Source of the DNA: Streptomyces sp. NBC_01497
GTDB taxonomy: Bacteria; Actinomycetota; Actinomycetes; Streptomycetales; Streptomycetaceae
Assembly: GCF_036250695.1 (NCBI RefSeq)
Contig: NZ_CP109427.1
Coordinates: 3,038,001 to 3,102,000, forward strand
Direction of reading: 5' to 3'
DNA length: 64,000 nucleotides
In this document: positions 7,525 to 16,093 of the stretch, in pieces
Position numbering within the stretch: position 1 is the stretch's first letter
How the letters are laid out: each line of letters opens with the position of its first letter
Notes under the pieces: generated by a model
What the model saw: only the letters and a program-made list of their open reading frames with translations
What the model was told of the DNA's origin: nothing
The model's database searches: none
Translations under genes and position numbers: made by a program

Positions 7525-9279
7525 ATGAAGATCCACAAGTACGACACCGTCATCGTCGGCGCCGGCGGCGCCGGGATGCGCGCGGCCATCGAGTCCACCA
7601 AGCGCAGCCGGACGGCCGTCCTGACCAAGCTGTACCCGACCAGGTCCCACACCGGTGCGGCGCAGGGCGGCATGGCCGCCGCGCTCGCCAACGTGGAGGA
7701 CGACAACTGGGAGTGGCACACCTTCGACACGATCAAGGGCGGCGACTACCTGGTCGACCAGGACGCCGCCGAGATCCTCGCGAAGGAGGCCATCGACGCG
7801 GTCCTCGACCTGGAGAAGATGGGCCTGCCCTTCAACAGGACGCCCGAGGGCAAGATCGACCAGCGCCGCTTCGGCGGGCACTCCCGCAACCACGGCGAGG
7901 CCCCGGTCCGGCGGTCCTGCTACGCGGCCGACCGCACCGGCCACATGATCCTCCAGACGCTGTACCAGAACTGCGTCAAGGAGGGCGTGGAGTTCTTCAA
8001 CGAGTTCTACGTCCTGGACCAGATCATGGTCGAGGTCGACGGCGTGCGGAAGTCCGCCGGCGTCGTCGCGTACGAACTGGCGACCGGCGAGATCCACATC
8101 TTCCAGGCGAAGGCCGTGATCTACGCGTCCGGTGGCACGGGCAAGTTCTTCAAGGTGACCTCCAACGCGCACACCCTCACCGGTGACGGCCAGGCGGCCT
8201 GCTACCGGCGCGGCCTGCCGCTGGAGGACATGGAGTTCTTCCAGTTCCACCCGACGGGCATCTGGCGCATGGGCATCCTGCTCACGGAGGGCGCCCGCGG
8301 CGAGGGCGGCATCCTGCGCAACAAGGACGGCGAGCGCTTCATGGAGAAGTACGCGCCCGTCATGAAGGACCTCGCCTCGCGTGACGTCGTCTCGCGCTCC
8401 ATCTACACGGAGATCCGCGAGGGCCGCGGCTGCGGTCCGGCCGGCGACCACGTCTACCTGGACCTCACCCACCTGCCGCCGGAGCAGCTGGACGCCAAGC
8501 TGCCCGACATCACCGAGTTCGCCCGGACCTACCTCGGCATCGAGCCGTACACGGACCCGATCCCGATCCAGCCGACCGCGCACTACGCGATGGGTGGCAT
8601 CCCCACCAACGTGACGGGCGAGGTCCTCTCCGACAACACCACGGTGGTGCCCGGCCTGTACGCGGCCGGCGAGGTCGCCTGCGTCTCCGTGCACGGCGCG
8701 AACCGCCTCGGCACGAACTCCCTCCTCGACATCAACGTCTTCGGCCGCCGCTCCGGCATCGCCGCCGCCGAGTACGCGGCGAAGACCGAGTTCGTCGAAC
8801 TGCCGGAGCAACCGGAGACGTTCGTCCTCGGACAGGTCGAGAAGCTGCTGTCGTCCACGGGCAAGGAGCGCGTCTCCGTCCTGCGCAACGAGCTGCAGGA
8901 GTGCATGGACGCCAACGTGATGGTCTTCCGTACGGAGCAGACCATCAAGACGGCGGTCGAGCGGATCTCCGAACTGCGCGAGCGGTACCAGCACGTGTCG
9001 ATCCAGGACAAGGGCAAGCGGTTCAACACGGACCTGCTGGAGGCCATCGAGCTGGGCAACCTGCTCGACCTGGCCGAGGTCATGGCCGTGTCGGCGCTGG
9101 CCCGCAAGGAGTCCCGCGGCGGTCACTACCGCGAGGACTTCCCCAACCGCGACGATGTGAACTTCATGCGCCACACGATGGCGTACCGCGAGGTCGGCGA
9201 CGACGGCATCGAGTCCATCCGGCTCGACTACAAGCCGGTCGTCCAGACCCGCTACCAGCCGATGGAGCGTAAGTACTGA
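7525..9279 (+). CDS. sdhA: Succinate dehydrogenase flavoprotein subunit
   Basis: FAD subunit oxidising succinate to fumarate in the TCA cycle. It has 584 residues, the normal size. The dinucleotide motif VIVGAGGAGMRAAIE occupies residues 9-23. RSHTGAAQGG carries the His (residue 42) that normally binds FAD covalently. FQFHPTGI, EGARGEGGILRN, GCGPAGDHVYLDL and TAHYAMGGI supply active-site residues, and ANRLGTNSLLDINVFGRRSG is the C-terminal FAD contact. The ATG at 7525 is taken as start; the same frame is open further upstream but that part is antisense-like shadow of sdhCD. The stop TGA shares one base with the sdhB ATG (TGATG), so the two are coupled. Confidence 0.97.
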   Translation: MKIHKYDTVIVGAGGAGMRAAIESTKRSRTAVLTKLYPTRSHTGAAQGGMAAALANVEDDNWEWHTFDTIKGGDYLVDQDAAEILAKEAIDAVLDLEKMGLPFNRTPEGKIDQRRFGGHSRNHGEAPVRRSCYAADRTGHMILQTLYQNCVKEGVEFFNEFYVLDQIMVEVDGVRKSAGVVAYELATGEIHIFQAKAVIYASGGTGKFFKVTSNAHTLTGDGQAACYRRGLPLEDMEFFQFHPTGIWRMGILLTEGARGEGGILRNKDGERFMEKYAPVMKDLASRDVVSRSIYTEIREGRGCGPAGDHVYLDLTHLPPEQLDAKLPDITEFARTYLGIEPYTDPIPIQPTAHYAMGGIPTNVTGEVLSDNTTVVPGLYAAGEVACVSVHGANRLGTNSLLDINVFGRRSGIAAAEYAAKTEFVELPEQPETFVLGQVEKLLSSTGKERVSVLRNELQECMDANVMVFRTEQTIKTAVERISELRERYQHVSIQDKGKRFNTDLLEAIELGNLLDLAEVMAVSALARKESRGGHYREDFPNRDDVNFMRHTMAYREVGDDGIESIRLDYKPVVQTRYQPMERKY

Positions 9280-10061
9280 TGGCTACCCCGACCATGGACC
9301 GGCTGGAGGCGGACGCCGCCGCCTCCGACCACCTGCTCACCGTCACGTTCAGGATCCGCCGCTTCAACCCGGAGGTCTCGGACGAGTCGACGTGGCAGGA
9401 CTTCCGGATCGACATCGACCCGAAGGAACGGGTGCTCGACGGCCTCCACAAAATCAAGTGGGAGCTCGACGGCACGCTGACCTTCCGGCGCTCCTGCGCG
9501 CACGGTGTCTGCGGCTCCGACGCCATGCGGATCAACGGGAAGAACCGCCTCGCCTGCAAGACACTGATCAAGGACATCGTCTCGCTGGACAAGACGGGCG
9601 TCGCCTCCAAGCCCATCACGATCGAGGCCATAAAGGGCCTGACGGTCCTGAAGGACCTGGTCGTGGACATGGACCCGTTCTTCCAGGCGTACCGCGACGT
9701 GATGCCGTTCCTCGTCACCACCGGCAACGAGCCGACGCGCGAGCGGTACCAGTCGGCAGAGGACCGCGAGCGGTTCGACGACACCACCAAGTGCATCCTG
9801 TGCGCGGCGTGCACGTCGTCCTGCCCGGTGTTCTGGAACGACGGCCAGTACTTCGGCCCCGCGGCGATCGTCAACGCGCACCGCTTCATCTTCGACTCGC
9901 GCGACGAGGCCGGTGAGCAGCGCCTGGAGATCCTCAACGACCGCGACGGCGTGTGGCGTTGCCGGACGACCTTCAACTGCACGGACGCCTGTCCGCGCGG
10001 CATCGAGGTCACGAAGGCGATCCAGGAGGTCAAGCGGGCGCTGATCACGCGCCGGTTCTGA
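9279..10061 (+). CDS. sdhB: Succinate dehydrogenase iron-sulfur subunit
   Basis: Electron-transfer subunit carrying three Fe-S clusters between FAD and quinone; 260 residues. The [2Fe-2S] ligands are in SCAHGVCGSDAM and the later RLACKT. The [4Fe-4S] ligands are in CILCAACTSSCPVF, and the [3Fe-4S] ligands in CTDACPRGIEVTKAI near the C-terminus. RRFNPEVSDESTWQDF is the usual N-terminal strand. It is the last gene of sdhCDAB, followed by a strong terminator at 10090-10130. Confidence 0.97.
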   Translation: MATPTMDRLEADAAASDHLLTVTFRIRRFNPEVSDESTWQDFRIDIDPKERVLDGLHKIKWELDGTLTFRRSCAHGVCGSDAMRINGKNRLACKTLIKDIVSLDKTGVASKPITIEAIKGLTVLKDLVVDMDPFFQAYRDVMPFLVTTGNEPTRERYQSAEDRERFDDTTKCILCAACTSSCPVFWNDGQYFGPAAIVNAHRFIFDSRDEAGEQRLEILNDRDGVWRCRTTFNCTDACPRGIEVTKAIQEVKRALITRRF

Positions 10062-10089
10062 CCCCCGGGGACCCCTCCGCGAAGCAGTC

Positions 10090-10130
10090 CGCCCGCCCTT
10101 GTGTGCATCGCACACGGGGGCGGGCGTTTT
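10090..10130 (+). terminator. Rho-independent terminator of sdhCDAB
   Basis: A 17-bp stem with two G-U pairs joins 10090-10106 to 10110-10126 around a 3-nt loop and is followed by TTTT. It lies 28 bp after the sdhB stop. Confidence 0.88.
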
Positions 10131-10191
10131 CTGTGCCAGGATCTGACGCAAGCAGCACCTGGCGGGGACCGCATGGGGAGGCGGAAGACAC

Positions 10192-10842
10192 ATGAGCGAG
10201 CCCAATCCGTACGCGAAGGACGGGCCTGAGGACATCGGTGGCCCGGGCGGCCCCGGTACGGCGGCCGGCCCGTTCGGCACCGGCGTTCCCGGCCCCGGCG
10301 GGGCCCCCGCACCGGCCTGGGGGCCGCCGTCCGGCCAGGCCCCGGGGTACGGCTATCCGGCGCCCGCCGAGGCGCCCGGGTACGGCTATCCGCCCGCCCT
10401 GCCCTCTCAGTCGCCGGGCTACGGCTATCCCGGCGCACCGGACGGGCCCGGCGCCACGTCCGGCGAACTCCAGGGGCCCACGGCGCTCGCCGGCGGCTCA
10501 CCGCTGGTGTCGATCGGGGACATCACGGTCCTCAACACCGGTTCCATCGTGACGCCTTCGGGCACGCTGCCGCTGCGCGGCGCGGTGTGGAACGCGACGG
10601 ACCTGTCGCGCACCGAGGAGAAGATCCCGACGCACGCGATCGTGCTCGCGATCGTGTTCTTCGTGTTCTGCTTCCTGGGGCTGCTGTTCCTGCTGATGAA
10701 GGAGAAGACCACCACCGGCTTCATCCAGGTCACGGTGACGAGCGGCGGGACGCACCACTCGACGATGGTGCCGGCGACGAACCCCATGACGTTCCAGCAC
10801 GTGATGGGCCAGATCGGCTACGCCCGCTCGATCAGCGTCTGA
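10192..10842 (+). CDS. Small membrane protein with PGYGYP repeats
   Basis: Protein of 216 residues with no assigned function. Residues 1-100 are Pro/Gly-rich with repeated PGYGYP units. A conserved-looking cytoplasmic stretch follows (LVSIGDITVLNTGSIVTPSGTLPLRGAVWNATDL), then one membrane helix (AIVLAIVFFVFCFLGLLFLLM) and a short outer tail (KEKTTTGFIQVTVTSGGTHHSTMVP) ending in HVMGQIGYARSISV. The ATG at 10192 has GGGAGG upstream. The PGYGYP-rich N-terminus recurs in the otherwise unrelated membrane protein at 42678-43289. A single-gene unit between the sdh terminator and a convergent gene. Confidence 0.7.
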   Translation: MSEPNPYAKDGPEDIGGPGGPGTAAGPFGTGVPGPGGAPAPAWGPPSGQAPGYGYPAPAEAPGYGYPPALPSQSPGYGYPGAPDGPGATSGELQGPTALAGGSPLVSIGDITVLNTGSIVTPSGTLPLRGAVWNATDLSRTEEKIPTHAIVLAIVFFVFCFLGLLFLLMKEKTTTGFIQVTVTSGGTHHSTMVPATNPMTFQHVMGQIGYARSISV

Positions 10843-11160
10843 CGACGCGGCGGCGACCGTACTGCACGGTCCGGCCACGCCCGGCCCCGGGTGGAACCTC
10901 AACCCGGCCCGGGCGCCGGTACGTCGGGGGTGGTCGGGCCGATGTGCCGGTCGTCGGTGGGCCGGTGGGCCGATGGGCCGGTCATCACGCGTCGACGCGT
11001 GGTCCGTCGAGCGTCCCTGCGCCGACGCGTCGAGGCATCGACGCGTCGGTTGAGCGTGCCGGACCGTCCGGCCACCGGCCGTCAACTCCCGTGCGGGGCA
11101 CGCCAGTCGAGCCTACCCAGCGCAGCGGCCCGCCGGCCGGCGGCTCCCGTACCCCGCACG
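10843..11160. other. 318-bp convergent intergenic region with ACGCGT palindromes
   Basis: It contains GGGCCGGT-like direct repeats (about 10943-10985) and a cluster of palindromes. These are CGCGTCGACGCG at 10988-10999 and CGACGCGTCG at 11023-11032 and 11039-11048. No gene is seen; the palindromes could act as terminators for the two convergent genes. Confidence 0.4.
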
Positions 11161-12453
11161 TCAGTCGAGAACGCCCGCGCGGCGCGCCGAGGCGAGCCAG
11201 CCGGGGAAGGCGCACAGCAGCCGGTCGTACAGTTCCGCGTCGGACGTGCGGGTGACGTCGTCCACGGCGAAGAAGCCCGCGTTGCCGACGCCCCCGCCCG
11301 CCGGCTGCCCGGCGCGCGCGAGCGCGCCGTAGTCCGCCGTCCTGTCGAGCCCGACGAACTGCCAGAACAGCGGCTCGTCCGCGGCCTCGGCCAACTGCCG
11401 CTCGATCTCCGCGTCGCGGTGCACGCCACCGCCGGAGAGGAAGACGACGAGCGTCGGCACGGGCACGGGCCGCTCACGCACGTACGCGCGTACCTGCGCG
11501 ATGGCCTTGTGCTCCTCGTTGCGCACACCGACGCACCGCATGTCGATCTGCTCGGGGTCGAGGCCCCGCGTGCGCCGTCGCGGCCTGCCGAGGAGCGCGA
11601 GCTGTCCCGCGCGTACGTGCAGCCGCAGCCACTGCGGCAGTCCGCCGACCACGCAGTCCGGCAGCCGGGCTGGGTGCGAGGCGAAGGTCCACGCCGCCAT
11701 GCGTCCTTCGCCGAGCAGCGCGGCCACGGCGGCCGTGCGCTCCACGACGTCGGCGACCGCCCCGGACGCGTACAGCCCGGCCATCGAAGCGGAGGCGTCC
11801 AGGACGAGGACGACCCGTGCCACGGCGTCCGCGGCACCGTACTTGAGCAGGCTCACGGCGGCCTGCTCGCGGCGTAACGCGAGCCTGCGGTGCACGGGCG
11901 GCGCGAGGCCCTCCCACCCGGGAGCGGGCCCCTGGGAGGGCACTCTGGCCTCCTCCTCGGCGACCGCCGCCGACGGCGGCCGGCCCGCCCCGGGCCACGG
12001 CGCCCCGGCCGCGCCCGGCGACGGCGTCCCCGGCCGGCCGCCGGGCGCCCGCGGGCCCTGGGGCGCGGTGGCGTGAAAGACCCACAGGCCGCCCGTACGG
12101 CGGAGCTCACCCCCCTCGAACGGCGCGTCCGGCGGGAGCGGGAGTGAGGCGAGCTCGGTGGCGTCCGCGGCCCGCAGGAGCCGCAGCACGAGTCCGGGGA
12201 CCCGGACGGCGGCCGGCACGGGGAACAGCACGCGCGCGACCTCCCCGGGCAGTGCCCGCAGGTCCACCTCGCCCGCGTCCCCGGCTTCGGCCCCCACCGC
12301 CCCGCCCCCGGCCCTCAACAGGAGGGCCGGCACCGGGACACCGGGTCCGGGTCCGGCGGCGCCGGGAGCGCCGCCGGAGTGGGAGAGCTCGGCCCGTACG
12401 GCTGTCACGGCGACCGGGACATGGGCGCCCTCGGCCAGGAAAGCGGATGCCAT
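11161..12453 (-). CDS. TerD-like/vWA domain protein (TerF type)
   Basis: Protein of 430 residues. The first ~115 residues resemble a TerD domain (LLLRAGG, then EVDLRALPGEVARVLFPV). A Pro/Gly linker follows, then a von Willebrand A domain from about residue 205. Its metal site DASAS lies in VARVVLVLDASASMAGLY, with TLVVFLSGGGVH later. The C-terminal segment FWQFVGLDRTADYGALARAG...NAGFFAVDDV is typical of the vWA proteins paired with tellurium-resistance-type genes. The ATG at 12453 is chosen; the longer frame to 12927 covers the neighbouring gene. No other ter gene is in the window. It is divergent from the membrane gene at 12631, 177 bp away. A role in calcium- or stress-linked assemblies is known for the family only. 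Confidence 0.75.
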   Translation of the reverse strand: MASAFLAEGAHVPVAVTAVRAELSHSGGAPGAAGPGPGVPVPALLLRAGGGAVGAEAGDAGEVDLRALPGEVARVLFPVPAAVRVPGLVLRLLRAADATELASLPLPPDAPFEGGELRRTGGLWVFHATAPQGPRAPGGRPGTPSPGAAGAPWPGAGRPPSAAVAEEEARVPSQGPAPGWEGLAPPVHRRLALRREQAAVSLLKYGAADAVARVVLVLDASASMAGLYASGAVADVVERTAAVAALLGEGRMAAWTFASHPARLPDCVVGGLPQWLRLHVRAGQLALLGRPRRRTRGLDPEQIDMRCVGVRNEEHKAIAQVRAYVRERPVPVPTLVVFLSGGGVHRDAEIERQLAEAADEPLFWQFVGLDRTADYGALARAGQPAGGGVGNAGFFAVDDVTRTSDAELYDRLLCAFPGWLASARRAGVLD

Positions 12454-12547
12454 CCCGCCAGTGTGCCGTGCGTGAGGCACTCTCCGTAAGCGTACGTACG
12501 CGCAATACGGCGTCCTACGGAGGCGCATCGACCCCGCCGGAGCCTTC

Positions 12548-12561
12548 TTGAACGTGTTCAA
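12548..12561. promoter_or_regulatory. Operator 1: TTGAAC-GT-GTTCAA
   Basis: Inverted repeat with perfect 6-bp arms and a 2-bp centre, overlapping the -35 box. It is nearly identical to the palindrome at 12593-12606. The likely ligand is the TetR-type protein encoded at 13226-14128. Confidence 0.7.
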
Positions 12562-12576
12562 AAATAGGGCTACAGT
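12548..12576 (+). promoter_or_regulatory. Promoter of the 12631 gene, with operator over the -35
   Basis: TTGAAC (12548-12553), a 17-bp spacer and TACAGT (12571-12576) form a good sigma70-like promoter with start expected near 12583. The -35 hexamer is itself the left half of a palindrome. Confidence 0.65.
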
Positions 12577-12591
12577 CTGGCCGTCAGCATT

Positions 12592-12607
12592 TTTGAACGC
12601 GTTCAAA
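12592..12607. promoter_or_regulatory. Operator 2: TTTGAACGCGTTCAAA
   Basis: Perfect 16-bp palindrome centred 45 bp from operator 1 and just downstream of the predicted transcription start. Binding at both sites would block or loop the promoter. Confidence 0.7.
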
Positions 12608-12630
12608 CCGATTCCAGCCAGGGGGCGGGG

Positions 12631-13071
12631 ATGGATCTCACCGTTGTCGCGTACATCGCCTACGCGGCCATCAGCATCGGACTCACCGTGTGGGTCGCGA
12701 GAACACTCAGCAAGAACGGCCTGGTCTTCCTGGCCGACGTCCTCCAGGGGGACGAGAAGCTCGCGGAGGCCGTCAACCACCTGCTGGTGGTCGGCTTCTA
12801 CCTGGTCAACCTCGGCTTCATCGCCCTGTTCCTGAAGGACTCCCGGGGCATCACCGACACCAGGCAACTGGTCGAGGCGATCTCGGTGAAGCTCGGCGTC
12901 GTCCTTCTGGTCCTCGGTGTACTGCACCTCGGCAACGTCTTCGTCCTGACCAGGATCCGGCGGCGCGGCATCGCCGAACGCCGCCAGAGCGCCGCGGCGC
13001 CCGCCGGCGGACGGCCGCCCGTCGGCCCCTGGACGGTCGGCGCCTACCCCACGGCGCCCACCGAGGCATGA
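12631..13071 (+). CDS. Small integral membrane protein under operator control
   Basis: Protein of 146 residues with three predicted membrane helices: LTVVAYIAYAAISIGLTVWVA, NHLLVVGFYLVNLGFIALFL and VKLGVVLLVLGVLHLGNVFVL. Between the first two lies a soluble loop (LSKNGLVFLADVLQGDEKLAEAV). The C-terminal tail is cytoplasmic and ends in a Pro/Gly-rich segment. The ATG at 12631 follows CCAGGGGGCGGGG. The function is not recognised. A promoter flanked by two palindromes and a TetR gene 154 bp downstream on the same strand suggest a regulator-target pair, with the protein perhaps acting in export or membrane stress. Confidence 0.75.
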   Translation: MDLTVVAYIAYAAISIGLTVWVARTLSKNGLVFLADVLQGDEKLAEAVNHLLVVGFYLVNLGFIALFLKDSRGITDTRQLVEAISVKLGVVLLVLGVLHLGNVFVLTRIRRRGIAERRQSAAAPAGGRPPVGPWTVGAYPTAPTEA

Positions 13072-13225
13072 CGCCGTGACCGGGCGTCAGGCGCCCCGGC
13101 CGGCCCGCCCGGCCGGCCCGCCCGCCGGCCGCCCGACCGCGCCGTCGCCGCGACACCGGGGGCCCGGCGGCCCCGCACCGAGGACGGTGCGGGGCACGCG
13201 GCGCGCCGCACTAGGCTCGGACACC

Positions 13226-14128
13226 GTGAAGGACGAGAAGGATGCGACAGGGGCGGGAGCCGACGCGGCCGGCGGAGCCGAGGACTCCGAGGGCGACGGC
13301 GCCGCGCGACAGGCGCCGGGGGGCGGCTCCCGCACCGCGGAGCGGACCCCCGCCAGGGCGGCGAGAGCCCCCAAGAGCGAGCAGACCCGGACCCTGATCC
13401 TCGAAACCGCACTCCGGCTCTTCCAGGAACGCGGCTACGACAAGACGACGATGCGCGCCATCGCCAAGGAAGCCGGCGTGTCCGTCGGGAACGCCTACTA
13501 CTACTTCTCGTCCAAAGAACACCTCGTCCAGGGCTTCTACGACCGGATCGCCGCCGAGCACCGGGAGGCCATCAGGCCCGTCCTCGCACGGGAGACGGGA
13601 CTTGAGGCGCGCATGGCGGGGGTGCTGCGGGCCTGGCTGGACATCGCCGCGCCCTACCACGAGTTCGCCGCGCAGTTCTTCAAGAACGCCGCGGACCCGG
13701 AGAGTCCGCTCAGCCCCTTCTCCCCCGAGTCGCAGCACGCGCGGGAGGCGGCGATCTCCGTGCACCGGGAGGTACTGGCCGGCTCGAAGGCCAAGGTCGC
13801 CGACGAACTCTCGGACATCCTGCCGGAGTTGATGTGGCTCTCGCAGATGGGGCTCGTGCTGCACTGGGTGTTCGACCGCTCGCAGGACAGCGAGCGCAGC
13901 CGGCGCCTCGCGGACCGCGGCGCCCGGCTGACGACGCGGGGCGTGGCGCTCTTCCGCTTCCGTGCGCTGCGGCCCCTCGTCCGCGAGGTCCACGAGTTGT
14001 TCACGGACTTCCTGCCCGGGATGGCGGAAGCGGCGGTCACCCGCAAGAGCCGCACGGACCGCGGCGCGGCGCGGACCGGGGCGGCCGAGGACCCCGACGA
14101 CACCGGTCCCCTGGGCGACGAGGACTGA
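13226..14128 (+). CDS. TetR/AcrR family transcriptional regulator
   Basis: DNA-binding repressor of 300 residues from the GTG at 13226; an upstream start at 13076 would only add Pro/Arg-rich sequence. After a disordered N-terminus of about 50 residues, the TetR helix-turn-helix spans roughly residues 55-100 (RTLILETALRLFQERGYDKTTMRAIAKEAGVSVGNAYYYFSSKEHLVQGFY). The ligand-binding domain follows (residues 105-260; AWLDIAAPYHEFAAQFFKNAADPESPLSPFS, MGLVLHWVFDRSQDSERSR). The two TTGAAC-N2-GTTCAA palindromes upstream of the preceding gene are its most likely operators. It may be co-transcribed with that gene, giving autoregulation. The ligand is unknown. Confidence 0.9.
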   Translation: MKDEKDATGAGADAAGGAEDSEGDGAARQAPGGGSRTAERTPARAARAPKSEQTRTLILETALRLFQERGYDKTTMRAIAKEAGVSVGNAYYYFSSKEHLVQGFYDRIAAEHREAIRPVLARETGLEARMAGVLRAWLDIAAPYHEFAAQFFKNAADPESPLSPFSPESQHAREAAISVHREVLAGSKAKVADELSDILPELMWLSQMGLVLHWVFDRSQDSERSRRLADRGARLTTRGVALFRFRALRPLVREVHELFTDFLPGMAEAAVTRKSRTDRGAARTGAAEDPDDTGPLGDED

Positions 14129-14139
14129 GGGCGCCTCCC

Positions 14140-14170
14140 CGCCGGTGCGCGGGGCCGTCCGCCACCGGCG
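14140..14170 (+). terminator. Weak hairpin after the tetR-type gene
   Basis: CGCCGGTG (14140-14147) pairs with CACCGGCG (14163-14170), 11 bp past the stop and between convergent genes. There is no T-tract. Confidence 0.35.
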
Positions 14171-14335
14171 CACCCGGCCGTCCGCCGCCGGGCGGCCGGC
14201 GCGGAGTCCCGGGGAGCCGCGCCGGTCGGTACTGCGGGGCCGGACGGGAGCAACGGCCCCCGCGACCACCGGCAGGACCGTGACGGCGGAACGGCCCGGG
14301 GCCGGTGGCCCACGGCCCGCTCCGCGCGGCGGCGC

Positions 14336-15889
14336 TCAGATGCGGCCGAGCTCCCACAGGCGCCAGATGCCGGTGCCGTCCGAGAGGTACTGGGAGCCGG
14401 TGATGTTCTCCGTGCTGAGGACGTAGTCCTTCTTCTGCCACAGGGGCAGCAGCGGCACGTCGTTCGCGACGGTCTGCTGCACCTGCTTGAAGGTGTCCGA
14501 AGCCTGTCCGCGCTGGCTGTACTTCTGGGTCGCCGTGATCAGCTCGTTGACATGCGGGCTGGAGAAGTCGTTGTGGAACGTGTTGTCGGTGCCGACCAGC
14601 GGCGCCACGAAGTCGTCGGGGTCCGGGTAGTCGGGCAGCCAGCCGATCGTGTAGGCGTCGAAGTCGCCGGCGGCGTAGCCCTTCTGGAACGCCGTCCACT
14701 CCTTGCTGATCACCTTCACCTTGAACAGCCCGGTGGCTTCCAGCTGGCGGCGGATCTCGGCCGCCTCCTGGGCCGCGGAGCCGCTCGGCGAGTACGCCAG
14801 GGAGAACGACACCGGCGTCTGGATCCCGGCGTTCCTCAGCAGTGACTTCGCCTTGGCGGGGTCGGGCTTCGGGTAGGTGTCGAAGAACGCGGTGCTGTGC
14901 GCGGTGATGCCCTGCGGCACCAGCGAGTACAGCGGCTCGACGGTCGAGTCGTACACGTCCGCCGTGATCTTGTTCCGGTCGATGACCGTGGCGACAGCCT
15001 GGCGCACCGCGGTGCTGCCCATCGGCGAGCTCTTGCGGACGTTGAAGACCATGTTGCGGATCTCGGCGCTCGCGACCTCGGTGACGTGCATCGTGCTGGA
15101 GCTCGCGTCGACCTTGGCGACCACCGCCGGGGGCATCTGGCGGTGTGTGACGTCGACCTTCTTGTCCTGCCAGGCCTTGTCGAGTCCGTCGGGCGTCTTG
15201 AAGTACGCCACGTCGACCGGGCTGCCGGTCGTGTCGAGGGCGCCCTTGTACGTGGGATTCGGCACGAGCGTCGCGGAGACACCCGGCCGGTAGGCCTTCA
15301 GCAGGTAAGGCCCGGAGCCGACAGCGGTGTTGCCGGTACGGATCTTGTCCGCCGGGTACTGCTTCATGTCGACGATCGCGCCGGCGCCGGTGGCGAGCTT
15401 GGACGGGAACGTCGCATCCGGCGTCTTGAGATGGAACGTCACGTTCTGCCCGCTGGACTCGACCGACTTCATCGTGGTGAGCAGGGACCAGGGGCCCTGC
15501 CCGTTCTTGATGTGCACCACGCGTTTGATGGAGAACGCGACGTCGGCGCCCGTCATCTTGTCGCCGTTGGAGAACGTGATGCCGTCGCGCACGGTGCACG
15601 TGTACGTCAGCAGGTCCTTGCCGTCGAACCCGCAGTGCTGCGCGGCGTCACCGGACGGGACCGTCGAGCTGGGCTTGAAGGTCAGCAGCGACTGGTAGAT
15701 GTTGTTGAACAGGGCCCAGGAACCGGCGTCATAGGCACCGGCGGGGTCCAGCGAGCTGACGATGTCGGTCGTACCGACCTTGATCGGCTTCTCTCCGTCA
15801 TCGCCGGACGGGAGGAGCTGCCACCCGCCCACACCAATGATCGCCAGTACCACACAGGTAACCAGTATTCGGAGACGGATCGACCGCAT
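14336..15889 (-). CDS. Extracellular solute-binding protein, family 5 (peptide ABC transporter type)
   Basis: Substrate-binding protein of 517 residues of the oligopeptide/dipeptide (SBP_bac_5) family. The usual blocks are present: VGTTDIVSSLDPAGAYDAGSW, LLTYTCTVRDGITFSNGDKMTGADVAFSIKRV, GSGPYLLKAYRPG, AVRQAVATVIDRNKI, and a C-terminal DYPDPDDFVAPLVG. The ATG at 15889 follows GAGGGG. The N-terminus is a hydrophobic segment (ILVTCVVLAIIGVGGWQLL) with no lipobox Cys, so the protein looks membrane-anchored by an uncleaved signal or secreted, rather than lipidated. No permease or ATPase gene is adjacent. The ligand is unknown. Confidence 0.88.
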   Translation of the reverse strand: MRSIRLRILVTCVVLAIIGVGGWQLLPSGDDGEKPIKVGTTDIVSSLDPAGAYDAGSWALFNNIYQSLLTFKPSSTVPSGDAAQHCGFDGKDLLTYTCTVRDGITFSNGDKMTGADVAFSIKRVVHIKNGQGPWSLLTTMKSVESSGQNVTFHLKTPDATFPSKLATGAGAIVDMKQYPADKIRTGNTAVGSGPYLLKAYRPGVSATLVPNPTYKGALDTTGSPVDVAYFKTPDGLDKAWQDKKVDVTHRQMPPAVVAKVDASSSTMHVTEVASAEIRNMVFNVRKSSPMGSTAVRQAVATVIDRNKITADVYDSTVEPLYSLVPQGITAHSTAFFDTYPKPDPAKAKSLLRNAGIQTPVSFSLAYSPSGSAAQEAAEIRRQLEATGLFKVKVISKEWTAFQKGYAAGDFDAYTIGWLPDYPDPDDFVAPLVGTDNTFHNDFSSPHVNELITATQKYSQRGQASDTFKQVQQTVANDVPLLPLWQKKDYVLSTENITGSQYLSDGTGIWRLWELGRI

Positions 15890-15952
15890 GTTCGCTGTGC
15901 CCCTCGCATTTCGCGCCCACCCCGGACCGCGATGGCGTCACCCAATCACACG

Positions 15953-15971
15953 GACTTCACAAGTGAAAGTC
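15953..15971. promoter_or_regulatory. Imperfect palindrome upstream of the solute-binding protein gene
   Basis: GACTTCAC-AA-GTGAAAGTC is an inverted repeat with a one-base bulge, about 65 bp upstream of the start codon. It may be an operator; no regulator gene is adjacent. Confidence 0.35.
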
Positions 15972-16093
15972 ACGATGAGGGACACACTGGCGGCAGTCGG
16001 GTCAATTGCACGGTCGCCCGGCCGGCCACGGGCCGAGGCGCTTCACATCCGTATCGCCCGCATCATGCCTTGGGCACGCCCACTCCACAACCA

